A stretch of 10,974 nt of DNA from Anaerolineales bacterium (lineage in GTDB: Bacteria; Chloroflexota; Anaerolineae; Anaerolineales; Villigracilaceae), in contig WGAD01000376.1 of the NCBI GenBank assembly GCA_015489255.1, forward strand, positions 1 through 10,974, given 5' to 3'. Both the position numbers and the translations under genes were made by a program. The notes under the pieces are model-generated. The model made no database searches. It worked only from the letters and a program-made list of their open reading frames with translations, and was not told where the DNA came from. Shown in pieces: positions 1 to 6,296 of this stretch (position 1 is the first letter of the stretch; the number at the start of each line of letters is the position of its first letter).

Positions 1-2282
1 CCTCCACCCCCTCCCCCACGGCCACGGCCATCTCGGCGCTCGCCCCTCCGGTTTCCACCGCCGAACAAGCCCTCTTCTACGGCGATTACGACCGCGCTCA
101 CCGTCTTTTTCGGCAAGCCTACCAGCAAGCGCAAACCGAAAACGAAAAAGCCGACGCCCTCTTTGGCAGCGGGCGCGCACTGCACGAAGACGGGCAAACC
201 CTGGCCGCCCTGCAAATCTTGCGCCAGCTGACGGCAGAACACCCCCAAAGCCCAGCCACTGCTCGCGCCTGGTTCCTGTTGGGAGAAATTTACTACGACC
301 TGGGCCGCTACCAGGAAAGCACCCAGGCCTACGGTCAATCGTTGGCTTTGCAAAACGGCGTCATCGACGATTATGTGCTGGAACGGCAAGGCGATGCCTT
401 TATCGCCCTCGGCCAATATCTGAACGCGCTCGATGCCTACCGTTCCGCCCAACAATTCCCCGCCCCCGGCGACCGCACGCCGCTGGAAATCAAAATCGCC
501 CAGACGCACGCCCTTCTGGGAGAATACGCCACCGCCCTGGCCCTGTACCAAGACATCTACAACCGCAGCGGCAACAACCTGATCCGGGCGCGCACCAATT
601 ATTACCAGGGTGAAATCTACCACCTCCTGAATGAACCCGAAAACGCCTACGCCCGCTGGCAGGAAAACATCGCCAATTACCCGCAAGCCTACGAGACCTA
701 TCTCTCGCTGGTCGCCCTGCTGGAAGCCGGGCAACCGGTGGACAACCTGCAACGCGGCCTGATCGACTATTACGCCGGACAATACGGCGTGGCCCTGTCC
801 GCCATCGACCAACACATCGCCACCGCCGCCGAACCCGCTCCGGAGGCCTTTTACTACCGTGGGTTGACCTTGCAAGCCCTGGGGAAGCCCGAAGAGGCCA
901 TCCTGGCCTGGGAAACGTATCTGGCGCGCTTTCCGGAGCATCGCTTCTGGGTGGATGCCTGGGAAGACATTGCCTACACGCAGTGGGCATACCTCGGTCG
1001 CCCCGATCTGGCTGCGCAAACCCTGCTGCGCTTTACCACCCAGGCCCCTGCCCACCCCCAAGCGCCCGATTTGCTCTTCCAGGCCGCGCGCATGTATGAG
1101 CGCAGCGATCAACTGGAGGAGGCCGCCCAAACCTGGGAGAAACTGGCTGCCACCTATCCCGCCAGCGCCCAAAGCAGCGAAAGCCTCTTCCAGGCCGGGC
1201 TGATCTACTACCGCTTGGAGAACTTTGCCCAGGCGCGCGATGCCTTCGAACGCGCCCTCCTGCTGGGCGGAACGCACAGCCAGCAAGCCCGCGCCCATTT
1301 GTGGATCGGTAAAACCTACCGCCAGCAAGGCAAGGAAGAACAGGCGCGCGCCATATGGCTGCAAGGCGCCAGCCTGGACCCCACCGGGTATTACAGCGAA
1401 CGTATGCGCGACCTGCTTCTCGAGCGCCCTCCTTTCAGCGCGCCCCAAACCATCCTGCCCGCAGCAGACCTGGACGCCGCTCGCCGCGAGGCCGAAGCAT
1501 GGCTGCGCCTGACCTTCGACCTGCCAGCCGATACCGACCTCTCCTCTCCCGGCCCGCTGGCCGCCGATCTGCGCCTGCACCGGGGGTTGGCCTTCTGGCA
1601 ATTGGGGTTGTATGAACGGGCGCGCAGCGAGTTCGAGTCGCTGCGCCTGGATGTCGCCAGCGACCCCGCCAACTCCTTCCGCCTGGCCGCCTTCCTCACC
1701 GACCTGGGGGCCTACCGCACTGCCATCTTCGCCGCGCGCAACGTGCTCGATCTGGCCGGCATGGACGACGCCACCACGCTGAGCGCCCCCGTATATTTCA
1801 ATCTGATTCGCTTCGGCCTCTATTACCCGGAACTGGTGCAAGAAGAAGCCGCCCGTTACGATCTTCACCCCCTCTTTTTGTGGAGCGTTATACGGCAAGA
1901 AAGCCTGTTCGAAGGTTTTGTGCGCTCCAACGCCGGCGCCCGGGGGCTGATGCAGATCATCCCCTCCACCGGGCAGCAAATTGCCAGCCTGCTCAACTGG
2001 CCGCCCAATTACGATGAAACCGATCTCTACCGCCCCCTGGTCAGCATACGCTTTGGCGCTTATTACCTCTCTGCCAATCGCAACCGCCTGGACGGGCATC
2101 TCTACGCTGCCCTGGCGGCCTACAACGGCGGCCCGCTCAACGCCGCTGCCTGGTTAGACATCGCCGGCGACGATCCGGATCTCTTCCTCGAAGTCGTCCG
2201 CCTGCAAGAAACACGGAATTACATCCGCGGCATCTACGAGGTCTTCAACATCTATCGCCGCTTCTACAGTCCGGCAGAATAA
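1..2282 (+). CDS. Lytic transglycosylase with TPR repeats (Slt/GH23 type), 5' partial
   Basis: Probable extracytoplasmic murein lytic transglycosylase, cleaving the MurNAc-GlcNAc bond in peptidoglycan. The frame is open to the left edge (first full codon at base 3), so the gene starts outside the window; 759 residues are visible. The first ~20 residues are rich in Ser, Thr, Pro and Ala (STPSPTATA), like the linker after a lipoprotein or signal sequence; the signal itself is not visible. Residues ~25-560 are helical TPR-like repeats with recurring A/Y/G spacing (for example LGEIYYDLGRYQESTQAY). The catalytic domain is C-terminal, about residues 615-755. It has the catalytic Glu in RQES (Glu633), GLMQI (648-652) and AAYNGG (705-710), the three signature motifs of the family. 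The architecture resembles Slt70, with a helical superhelix followed by the catalytic domain. It is the only + strand gene and converges on the DUF167 gene. An internal TTG at 219 is not needed as a start. Confidence 0.93.
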   Translation, partial: STPSPTATAISALAPPVSTAEQALFYGDYDRAHRLFRQAYQQAQTENEKADALFGSGRALHEDGQTLAALQILRQLTAEHPQSPATARAWFLLGEIYYDLGRYQESTQAYGQSLALQNGVIDDYVLERQGDAFIALGQYLNALDAYRSAQQFPAPGDRTPLEIKIAQTHALLGEYATALALYQDIYNRSGNNLIRARTNYYQGEIYHLLNEPENAYARWQENIANYPQAYETYLSLVALLEAGQPVDNLQRGLIDYYAGQYGVALSAIDQHIATAAEPAPEAFYYRGLTLQALGKPEEAILAWETYLARFPEHRFWVDAWEDIAYTQWAYLGRPDLAAQTLLRFTTQAPAHPQAPDLLFQAARMYERSDQLEEAAQTWEKLAATYPASAQSSESLFQAGLIYYRLENFAQARDAFERALLLGGTHSQQARAHLWIGKTYRQQGKEEQARAIWLQGASLDPTGYYSERMRDLLLERPPFSAPQTILPAADLDAARREAEAWLRLTFDLPADTDLSSPGPLAADLRLHRGLAFWQLGLYERARSEFESLRLDVASDPANSFRLAAFLTDLGAYRTAIFAARNVLDLAGMDDATTLSAPVYFNLIRFGLYYPELVQEEAARYDLHPLFLWSVIRQESLFEGFVRSNAGARGLMQIIPSTGQQIASLLNWPPNYDETDLYRPLVSIRFGAYYLSANRNRLDGHLYAALAAYNGGPLNAAAWLDIAGDDPDLFLEVVRLQETRNYIRGIYEVFNIYRRFYSPAE

Positions 2283-2299
2283 GCGCCCGCCCCAAGCAC

Positions 2300-2330
2300 A
2301 AAAAAACCCCGCACCAGGTGAGCGGGGTTT
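2300..2330 (-). terminator. Rho-independent terminator of the ylm-like cluster, between convergent genes
   Basis: A perfect 9-bp stem (2304-2312 with 2322-2330, AAACCCCGC/GCGGGGTTT) encloses a 9-base loop. On the - strand the stem runs into seven consecutive T (bases 2306-2300), the canonical layout for the operon ending with the DUF167 gene. On the + strand the stem is followed only by GATGCC, so termination of the transglycosylase gene here would rest on the stem and its short GTTT end. The stem lies 17 bases past the transglycosylase stop codon. Confidence 0.85.
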
Positions 2331-2349
2331 GATGCCTTTGTGAGGCCGG

Positions 2350-2655
2350 TCAATCCAGGTTTTGGACGATCAAATCGTGGACTTGTTCCTTGGTCATGCC
2401 CAGGACGGAGATCAATTTATCGTTGCCTTCGCCGGCCACCACCGACACCCGGGCATCGTCCACGTTCAACACATTGGCGATGAACCGCTCCAACACGGCG
2501 TCGAAATCGCCTGCGCTGGCTGCTGCCGTCAGATGGATGCGTATCACGCCATCGCTGTTGACGCCGATGATCTTGTTTTGCCGCGCCCTGGGAGTAACCC
2601 GCACCGCCAAAGCGGCGCCGCGCTGTCCGTTATGAAAACGAAATTTTCTTTCCAT
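2350..2655 (-). CDS. DUF167 / YggU family protein (UPF0235)
   Basis: Small 101-residue protein of the DUF167 family, whose biochemical role is not established. The family pattern is visible as VRVTPRARQNKIIGV near residues 18-32, followed by a strand-helix-strand part ending in VSVVAGEGNDKLISVLG (residues ~70-86). It departs from the family in the middle: the usual APPxxGKAN-type segment reads AAASAGDFD here. It is the last gene of the ylmD-ylmE-ylmG-like cluster, which is a common place for DUF167 genes. A GGAG at 2667-2670 overlaps the TAG stop of the upstream yggT gene and sits 11 bases before the ATG, a little far but the only candidate. Family membership is fairly secure and function is unknown. 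Confidence 0.8.
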   Translation of the reverse strand: MERKFRFHNGQRGAALAVRVTPRARQNKIIGVNSDGVIRIHLTAAASAGDFDAVLERFIANVLNVDDARVSVVAGEGNDKLISVLGMTKEQVHDLIVQNLD

Positions 2656-2669
2656 AATAGCCTGTGCTC

Positions 2670-2930
2670 CTAAATTGCAAGAAGGAAATTGATAAGAGCC
2701 GTTGCCAAAACCTGCACCAAGATGATTAATACCAGAGGGCTGAAATCCAGGCCAGCCACCAAAGGTACTACTCGCCGGATGGGCATCAATAACGGCTCCA
2801 GAAACCGATCCAGCGCCTCGCGCAAAGGATGATAGGGAGGGAGAAAAAAGGAAAGCAGGCTGTCCACGATGACGACCAAAATGAACAGCTGCGTCAGAGA
2901 ATTGATCAATCTTGCCAGCGCAACAAACAT
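2670..2930 (-). CDS. YggT/YlmG family membrane protein
   Basis: An 86-residue integral membrane protein of the YggT (YlmG, in chloroplasts also CCB3) family. There are two hydrophobic segments, about residues 10-30 and 60-85. Between them lies the family signature, a Pro/Arg-rich cytoplasmic-type stretch with HPLREALDRFLEPLLMPIRR followed by VVPLVAGLDFSPLVLIILVQ. Family members are linked to cell division in Gram-positive bacteria and to nucleoid or thylakoid organisation in cyanobacteria and plastids; the exact activity is not known. The Shine-Dalgarno AAGGAGG (2935-2941) shares two bases with the TAA stop of the upstream yggS gene, four bases before the ATG, implying translational coupling. 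Its position after yggS/ylmE matches the conserved ylm order. Confidence 0.9.
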   Translation of the reverse strand: MFVALARLINSLTQLFILVVIVDSLLSFFLPPYHPLREALDRFLEPLLMPIRRVVPLVAGLDFSPLVLIILVQVLATALINFLLAI

Positions 2931-2939
2931 GCAGCCTCC

Positions 2940-3674
2940 TTAATGAGATTTGGGTAAACGCGGCCCAACGATAGCCTGACCGATCCGCACCAGTGTGGCT
3001 CCTTCCTCGACCGCCACGGGGTAGTCGCCGCTGGTTCCCATCGAAAGTTCATGCCAATCCGTTGCCGGAAAACGCTGCGCCAACCAATCGCGCAATTGAC
3101 GTAACAAACGGAAATACCCTCGCGCCGCCTCCGGGTCCGTCATCAGAGGCGGCATGGTCATCAGGCCGCACACCTGCAAGCCCGGGAGCGCTGTCACCAC
3201 CTCCAGCTCGGGCAACAAGGCTTCCCAAGATGCCCGGTCGTGCGCCAGCCAGCCCGATTTACTGGCCTCGCCACCAATATTGAACTCCAGTAATACTTTT
3301 TGCTTGCTGCCCTGCGCTTCGGCCAGCGCCGACAATTTGCGAGCAATTTTCAACCGATCAACGGAGTGCACCAGAGAAAAGTGACCGGCCACCAGCCGGG
3401 CCTTGCGGCTTTGGATGTGCCCGATCATATGCCATTCTACCGGATATTGCCCACCAAAAACATTGATTTTCGATAACGCTTCTTCAGGGTAATTTTCTCC
3501 CAACAAGCGAACTCCCGCTTCCAAAGCGGCATGAACGACCTCTTGCGGCTGGGCTTTCGTCACAACCACCAGTTGCACTTGCTCCGGACGACGACCGCTG
3601 CGCAAGGCATGGCGGGCTATGGTCTCCAGGGCGGTTTCATAACGTTGGCGTATGTTCGTCACCAAGGCATCCAT
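2940..3674 (-). CDS. YggS/YlmE family PLP-binding protein (PLP homeostasis protein)
   Basis: A 244-residue cytoplasmic protein of the YggS/PLPBP family, which binds pyridoxal 5'-phosphate and affects vitamin B6 and amino-acid homeostasis without a known enzymatic reaction. The PLP-binding lysine is Lys40 in VVVTK. Other family motifs are LGENYPEEALSK (GEN at 59-61), WHMIGHIQSRK (81-91), VHSVDR, FNIGGEASKSG, GLMTMPP, and the phosphate-binding end SMGTSGDYPVAVEEGATLVR with RIGQAIVG (211-237). I chose the ATG at 3674 over a GTG at 3680 because GAGGAAGGG (3680-3688) sits correctly for the ATG and would touch the GTG. This Shine-Dalgarno overlaps the TGA stop of the upstream pgeF gene. The length is typical of the family. 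Confidence 0.94.
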   Translation of the reverse strand: MDALVTNIRQRYETALETIARHALRSGRRPEQVQLVVVTKAQPQEVVHAALEAGVRLLGENYPEEALSKINVFGGQYPVEWHMIGHIQSRKARLVAGHFSLVHSVDRLKIARKLSALAEAQGSKQKVLLEFNIGGEASKSGWLAHDRASWEALLPELEVVTALPGLQVCGLMTMPPLMTDPEAARGYFRLLRQLRDWLAQRFPATDWHELSMGTSGDYPVAVEEGATLVRIGQAIVGPRLPKSH

Positions 3675-3679
3675 GAACA

Positions 3680-3689
3680 CCCTTCCTCA
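3680..3689 (-). promoter_or_regulatory. Stop-codon-overlapping ribosome binding site for yggS
   Basis: On the - strand the sequence TGAGGAAGGG carries the pgeF stop codon (TGA, 3689-3687) inside the yggS Shine-Dalgarno, six bases before ATG 3674. It decides the start of yggS and suggests that ribosomes finishing pgeF re-initiate there. The next two junctions, yggS-yggT and yggT-DUF167, have the same arrangement. Confidence 0.7.
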
Positions 3690-4475
3690 AGGCAGCGCAA
3701 TCAGGGCGCCAAAGCGGCCCGTGCGCCCGCCTTCTGCACGATGGGAATACCAGTCTTCTACGTGGCAGGCAGTACACAACCCGGCCACTTCCACTTGCTG
3801 CACACCGGCGGCTTGCAGCCAAATGCGGTTCGCTTCCCAAAGGTCAAAGTGGTAGCGTCCACTGCGTTCATTCAATCTTAACACATTCAGGCTGTTTTCG
3901 CCAAACGCCAGCCGCACTTGTTTCACCACGTCTGCGCCCACTTCGTAGTGATCGGGGCCGATGGCCGGGCCAATGCCGGCCCACACATCCTGCGGACGGG
4001 AGCCAAAGCGGGACTGCATAGCCTGGATCGCCGCCCGCGCCGCTCCCTTCACCGTTCCCTGCCAGCCGGCGTGCACCAGGCCGACGACCCGCCGCTGCGA
4101 ATCGTACAGCAGGATGGGCGTGCAATCGGCAAAACGCATAAAAAGTGTGACTCCAGGGCGATCAGTCAGCAGCACGTCGGCCTGACGGTAGGGGCTGTCC
4201 ATCGGGCGTGGCGCCTCGGCGATGGCAACCGCAGCTCCGTGCACCTGCCAGACGTCATGAATGGAGGCCGGATCGCGCCCCACAGCGATGAACGCCCGCT
4301 GGCGATTTTCGCGCACCCGCGCCGGGTCGTCGCCCACCGTTCCGCCGACGTTCAACGAGGCCCAGGGCGCGGGGCTTACCCCCCCGTGGCGGGTGAAAAC
4401 CGCGTGCACCGCACCGGCCTGTTCCAGCGAGGCAAATTGCGCATAACGCACGCCTTCATTTTCGCGCCACAACAT
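3687..4475 (-). CDS. pgeF: PgeF/YlmD/YfiH family protein (laccase-domain polyphenol oxidase family)
   Basis: A 262-residue protein of the YfiH/YlmD/LACC1 family. Family members are named peptidoglycan editing factor or polyphenol oxidase, and LACC1-type enzymes act on purine nucleosides (adenosine deaminase and phosphorylase activities). The metal-binding triad is present: His79 in WQVHG, Cys118 in FADCTPILL and His135 in VHAGWQGT. AGIGPAIGPDHYEVG (166-180) and the C-terminal CHVEDWYSHRAEGGRTGR complete the family pattern. The frame extends 12 codons further upstream to 4511, but GGGAGG at 4483-4488 lies seven bases before the ATG at 4475, so I take that start. Even so, the gene overlaps the end of the upstream glutaredoxin-DUF2085 gene by 20 bases. 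It heads the ylmD-ylmE-ylmG series. Which nucleoside or peptidoglycan activity dominates in this organism cannot be told from sequence. Confidence 0.93.
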   Translation of the reverse strand: MLWRENEGVRYAQFASLEQAGAVHAVFTRHGGVSPAPWASLNVGGTVGDDPARVRENRQRAFIAVGRDPASIHDVWQVHGAAVAIAEAPRPMDSPYRQADVLLTDRPGVTLFMRFADCTPILLYDSQRRVVGLVHAGWQGTVKGAARAAIQAMQSRFGSRPQDVWAGIGPAIGPDHYEVGADVVKQVRLAFGENSLNVLRLNERSGRYHFDLWEANRIWLQAAGVQQVEVAGLCTACHVEDWYSHRAEGGRTGRFGALIALP

Positions 4476-5478
4476 GGTCGGCCCTCCCTTCTCTGGCGGC
4501 AACGTGCGCAAATTTGCGCACCATAACGTGCCGCAAATCGCGCATGCTGGCTTCCATCACCGGAATGGCAAACCAGGCCGTCGTGAAACCAAAGAGAAAT
4601 CCTGTCAGCGTGCGCAAAAAAGGCGTGCTCTCACGGTAGGGGAAAATGGCGTTTAATGCCGGTATGCCTATCTGGCTCAAAAGTTGTGAAAAACCATCCA
4701 GGCCAATTGGCAGCCAGCCGATCAGCACCCACCAATACACCGGCAAAGGTTTCCACCTTCTGCCCGTCAGCCCAAAGAGCAGGCCAAAAAGCAAGATACT
4801 GGCATAAATGGCTACATCGCGCTCGCAAAGCGCCACCTTATACCCCACGGTTTCATTGCCCACAAATTGCCGCGCCGGTATCAACTGGCTTTCGTCCAGC
4901 CCGGTTGCTTCGCCAAAGGTCAGCACGCCTTCAACGCCGGCGGCAGCCCGTGGGTAGAAAGCCTGCTGGCCGAACAAAAACCAGGAACGAAAACCCAATT
5001 GGTGACACAAGGGGCTGTAGGCCGTGTAGATCACCCGGGCGGGTTGCTGCCAGCCCGCTTTCATCAACGTTGGCGCCAGAAAAGGCAAACCCACATACAG
5101 GAAGACCAGCAAATTGATCACGGCCAGATAATGGCGGCTCAACCAGTAAGAAAATCGATCGGCGCCAGAAATGCGCTGACCGCGTTGTACCGCCCGCTGG
5201 TAGGTCTCGTCGCCAATCGTTTCCAAGTGCAGCCGTCGGTCGCGGGCCGCGCCCAGGGTTACCCGCAAGGCCTTTTCATCGATCGGCGCCCGCAGTTGAT
5301 AAGGGCCGACCTCCACCACCGGAATGTGCGGCCCAAACCGTTCTTCCAGCAACGGGTCTCCCGCTACGTTAATTTCCACCAACTGGTGCGGATATTCCAA
5401 TTGCAACCGTTCCAGGCTGTCCCTGGCTTCATCGCACAGATGACAACCGGGGCGGTGATATAAGGTGACCGTCAACAT
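4456..5478 (-). CDS. Glutaredoxin-like domain fused to DUF2085 membrane domain
   Basis: A 340-residue two-part protein. Residues 1-80 are a glutaredoxin/thioredoxin-fold domain with redox motif CHLC (Cys12, Cys15) in YHRPGCHLCDEA, and the cis-Pro region at HIPVVEV (51-57). Residues ~145-305 match DUF2085: CHQLGFRSWFLFG (158-170), CERDVAIY (218-225) and the later hydrophobic PLPVYWWVLIGW/TPFLRTLTGFLFG segments. There are four predicted membrane helices: ~117-137, 222-239, 246-262 and 286-308. Basic residues before helix 1, between helices 2 and 3, and after helix 4 suggest both termini are cytoplasmic, leaving Cys158 and Cys218 outside or at the outer membrane face. These are the only four cysteines. 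AAGGAGG at 5486-5492, seven bases before ATG 5478, fixes the start; a longer frame reaches 5496. DUF2085 has no known function. The neighbour ccdA supports a redox role, which is inference. Confidence 0.85.
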   Translation of the reverse strand: MLTVTLYHRPGCHLCDEARDSLERLQLEYPHQLVEINVAGDPLLEERFGPHIPVVEVGPYQLRAPIDEKALRVTLGAARDRRLHLETIGDETYQRAVQRGQRISGADRFSYWLSRHYLAVINLLVFLYVGLPFLAPTLMKAGWQQPARVIYTAYSPLCHQLGFRSWFLFGQQAFYPRAAAGVEGVLTFGEATGLDESQLIPARQFVGNETVGYKVALCERDVAIYASILLFGLLFGLTGRRWKPLPVYWWVLIGWLPIGLDGFSQLLSQIGIPALNAIFPYRESTPFLRTLTGFLFGFTTAWFAIPVMEASMRDLRHVMVRKFAHVAAREGRADHVVARK

Positions 5479-5504
5479 CGTTCTGCCTCCTTGCAAAGGG
5501 ATAT

Positions 5505-5531
5505 AAAAACAGGCACGGCGAACCGTGCCTG
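5505..5531 (-). terminator. Rho-independent terminator after ccdA with UUCG loop
   Basis: A perfect 9-bp stem (5510-5518 with 5523-5531, CAGGCACGG/CCGTGCCTG) closes a four-base loop that reads TTCG on the - strand, the very stable C(UUCG)G tetraloop type closed here by a G-C pair. Five T follow on the - strand (5509-5505). It lies 19 bases after the ccdA stop codon and 26 bases before the start of the glutaredoxin-DUF2085 gene, so it separates two otherwise co-directional gene groups. Either the downstream group has its own promoter, or this is a leaky intra-operon attenuator. I see no convincing promoter in the short space that remains. Confidence 0.85.
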
Positions 5532-5550
5532 CGCCCCAGGGCGGGGAGAA

Positions 5551-6264
5551 TCAATAGCCCAGGTTGAACCAGGTGCCATAACGCGCCAGGATGGCAAAAG
5601 TGCCCGTCGCCAGCATGATGCCGATGATGATCAACAAGATGCCCATCACCACCTCGGCAATGCGCATCACCCGGCTATAGCGGCGCAAAACCGTCGTCAC
5701 CCAGCCGATGCCCAGGGCGGCCAACAAGAAGGGGATCGCCAACCCGGCAGAATAGGCCGTCAGCAATTTGGCGCCCAACCCTACCGACCCGCCGTTGATA
5801 GCCAGGGTGAGAATGGCGCCCAAGACCGGCCCCACACAAGGAGACCAGCCAGCCGAAAAGAAGACGCCCATCAAAAAAGAAGAGAAAAAGCCATACTTTG
5901 GATCGGGCGCCTCTTGCTTGCGCAAGTCATATTCCAGGAACGGGATACGATACCACCCGATCATGTGAATACCGAAGATGACCACGATGATGCCACCGAT
6001 CACCGCCAGCGCCTCGCGGATGGTGTACATCAGGCTGCCCAGGTAGGCCACAGCCACGCCCAGGGTGACAAAAACCACGCTGAACCCTAGAACAAAGGCC
6101 ACCCCGTGCAAAAAAGCGCTGCGGGTGCTGCCTTTTTCCATGCCCACGGTGCGCCCCGTCAGGTAGCTGACATAGGCCGGCACCAGGGCGAAAACGCAGG
6201 GCGAGAAAAAGGAAAGCACCCCGGCGAGAAACGCTACGCCTATGGTAATTTGTGAAATATCCAT
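5551..6264 (-). CDS. ccdA: CcdA family thiol-disulfide transporter (DsbD transmembrane domain-like)
   Basis: A 237-residue integral membrane protein with about six helices that carries reducing equivalents from cytoplasmic thioredoxin across the membrane, typically for cytochrome c maturation or repair of extracytoplasmic proteins. The two conserved cysteines lie in the repeated family motif: FFSPCVFALVPAYVSYLTG (Cys23) and FFSAGWSPCVGPVLGAIL (Cys143). This pseudo-symmetric pair is diagnostic for CcdA/DsbD-beta. The length is normal for CcdA. AGAGG at 6272-6276 sits seven bases before the ATG. The gene starts 25 bases after the L,D-transpeptidase stop and is followed by a strong terminator. 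No cytochrome c biogenesis gene is visible, so its electron acceptor is not evident; the adjacent glutaredoxin-DUF2085 protein is a candidate partner by position only. Confidence 0.93.
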   Translation of the reverse strand: MDISQITIGVAFLAGVLSFFSPCVFALVPAYVSYLTGRTVGMEKGSTRSAFLHGVAFVLGFSVVFVTLGVAVAYLGSLMYTIREALAVIGGIIVVIFGIHMIGWYRIPFLEYDLRKQEAPDPKYGFFSSFLMGVFFSAGWSPCVGPVLGAILTLAINGGSVGLGAKLLTAYSAGLAIPFLLAALGIGWVTTVLRRYSRVMRIAEVVMGILLIIIGIMLATGTFAILARYGTWFNLGY

Positions 6265-6281
6265 ACAAAAGCCTCTCTTTC

Positions 6282-6296
6282 CGCCTGTCTCAGGCG
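6282..6296 (-). repeat. Short inverted repeat at the L,D-transpeptidase stop codon
   Basis: CGCCTG (6282-6287) and CAGGCG (6291-6296) form a perfect 6-bp stem around a 3-base loop that includes part of the stop codon. No T run follows on either strand, so it is not a terminator. It lies just upstream of the ccdA ribosome binding site and could slow or protect the message; it may also be chance. Confidence 0.35.

Noticed and set aside
219..2282. TTG at 219 as the start of the transglycosylase
   Set aside because: The reading frame is open to the left edge and the upstream residues continue the helical repeat pattern, so the real start lies outside the window.
3918..4526. A 202-codon + strand frame
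   Set aside because: Antisense to pgeF, whose metal-binding motifs are intact; a shadow.
5491..6090. A 199-codon + strand frame
   Set aside because: Antisense to ccdA, rich in Gln, Asp and His, no family resemblance; a shadow.
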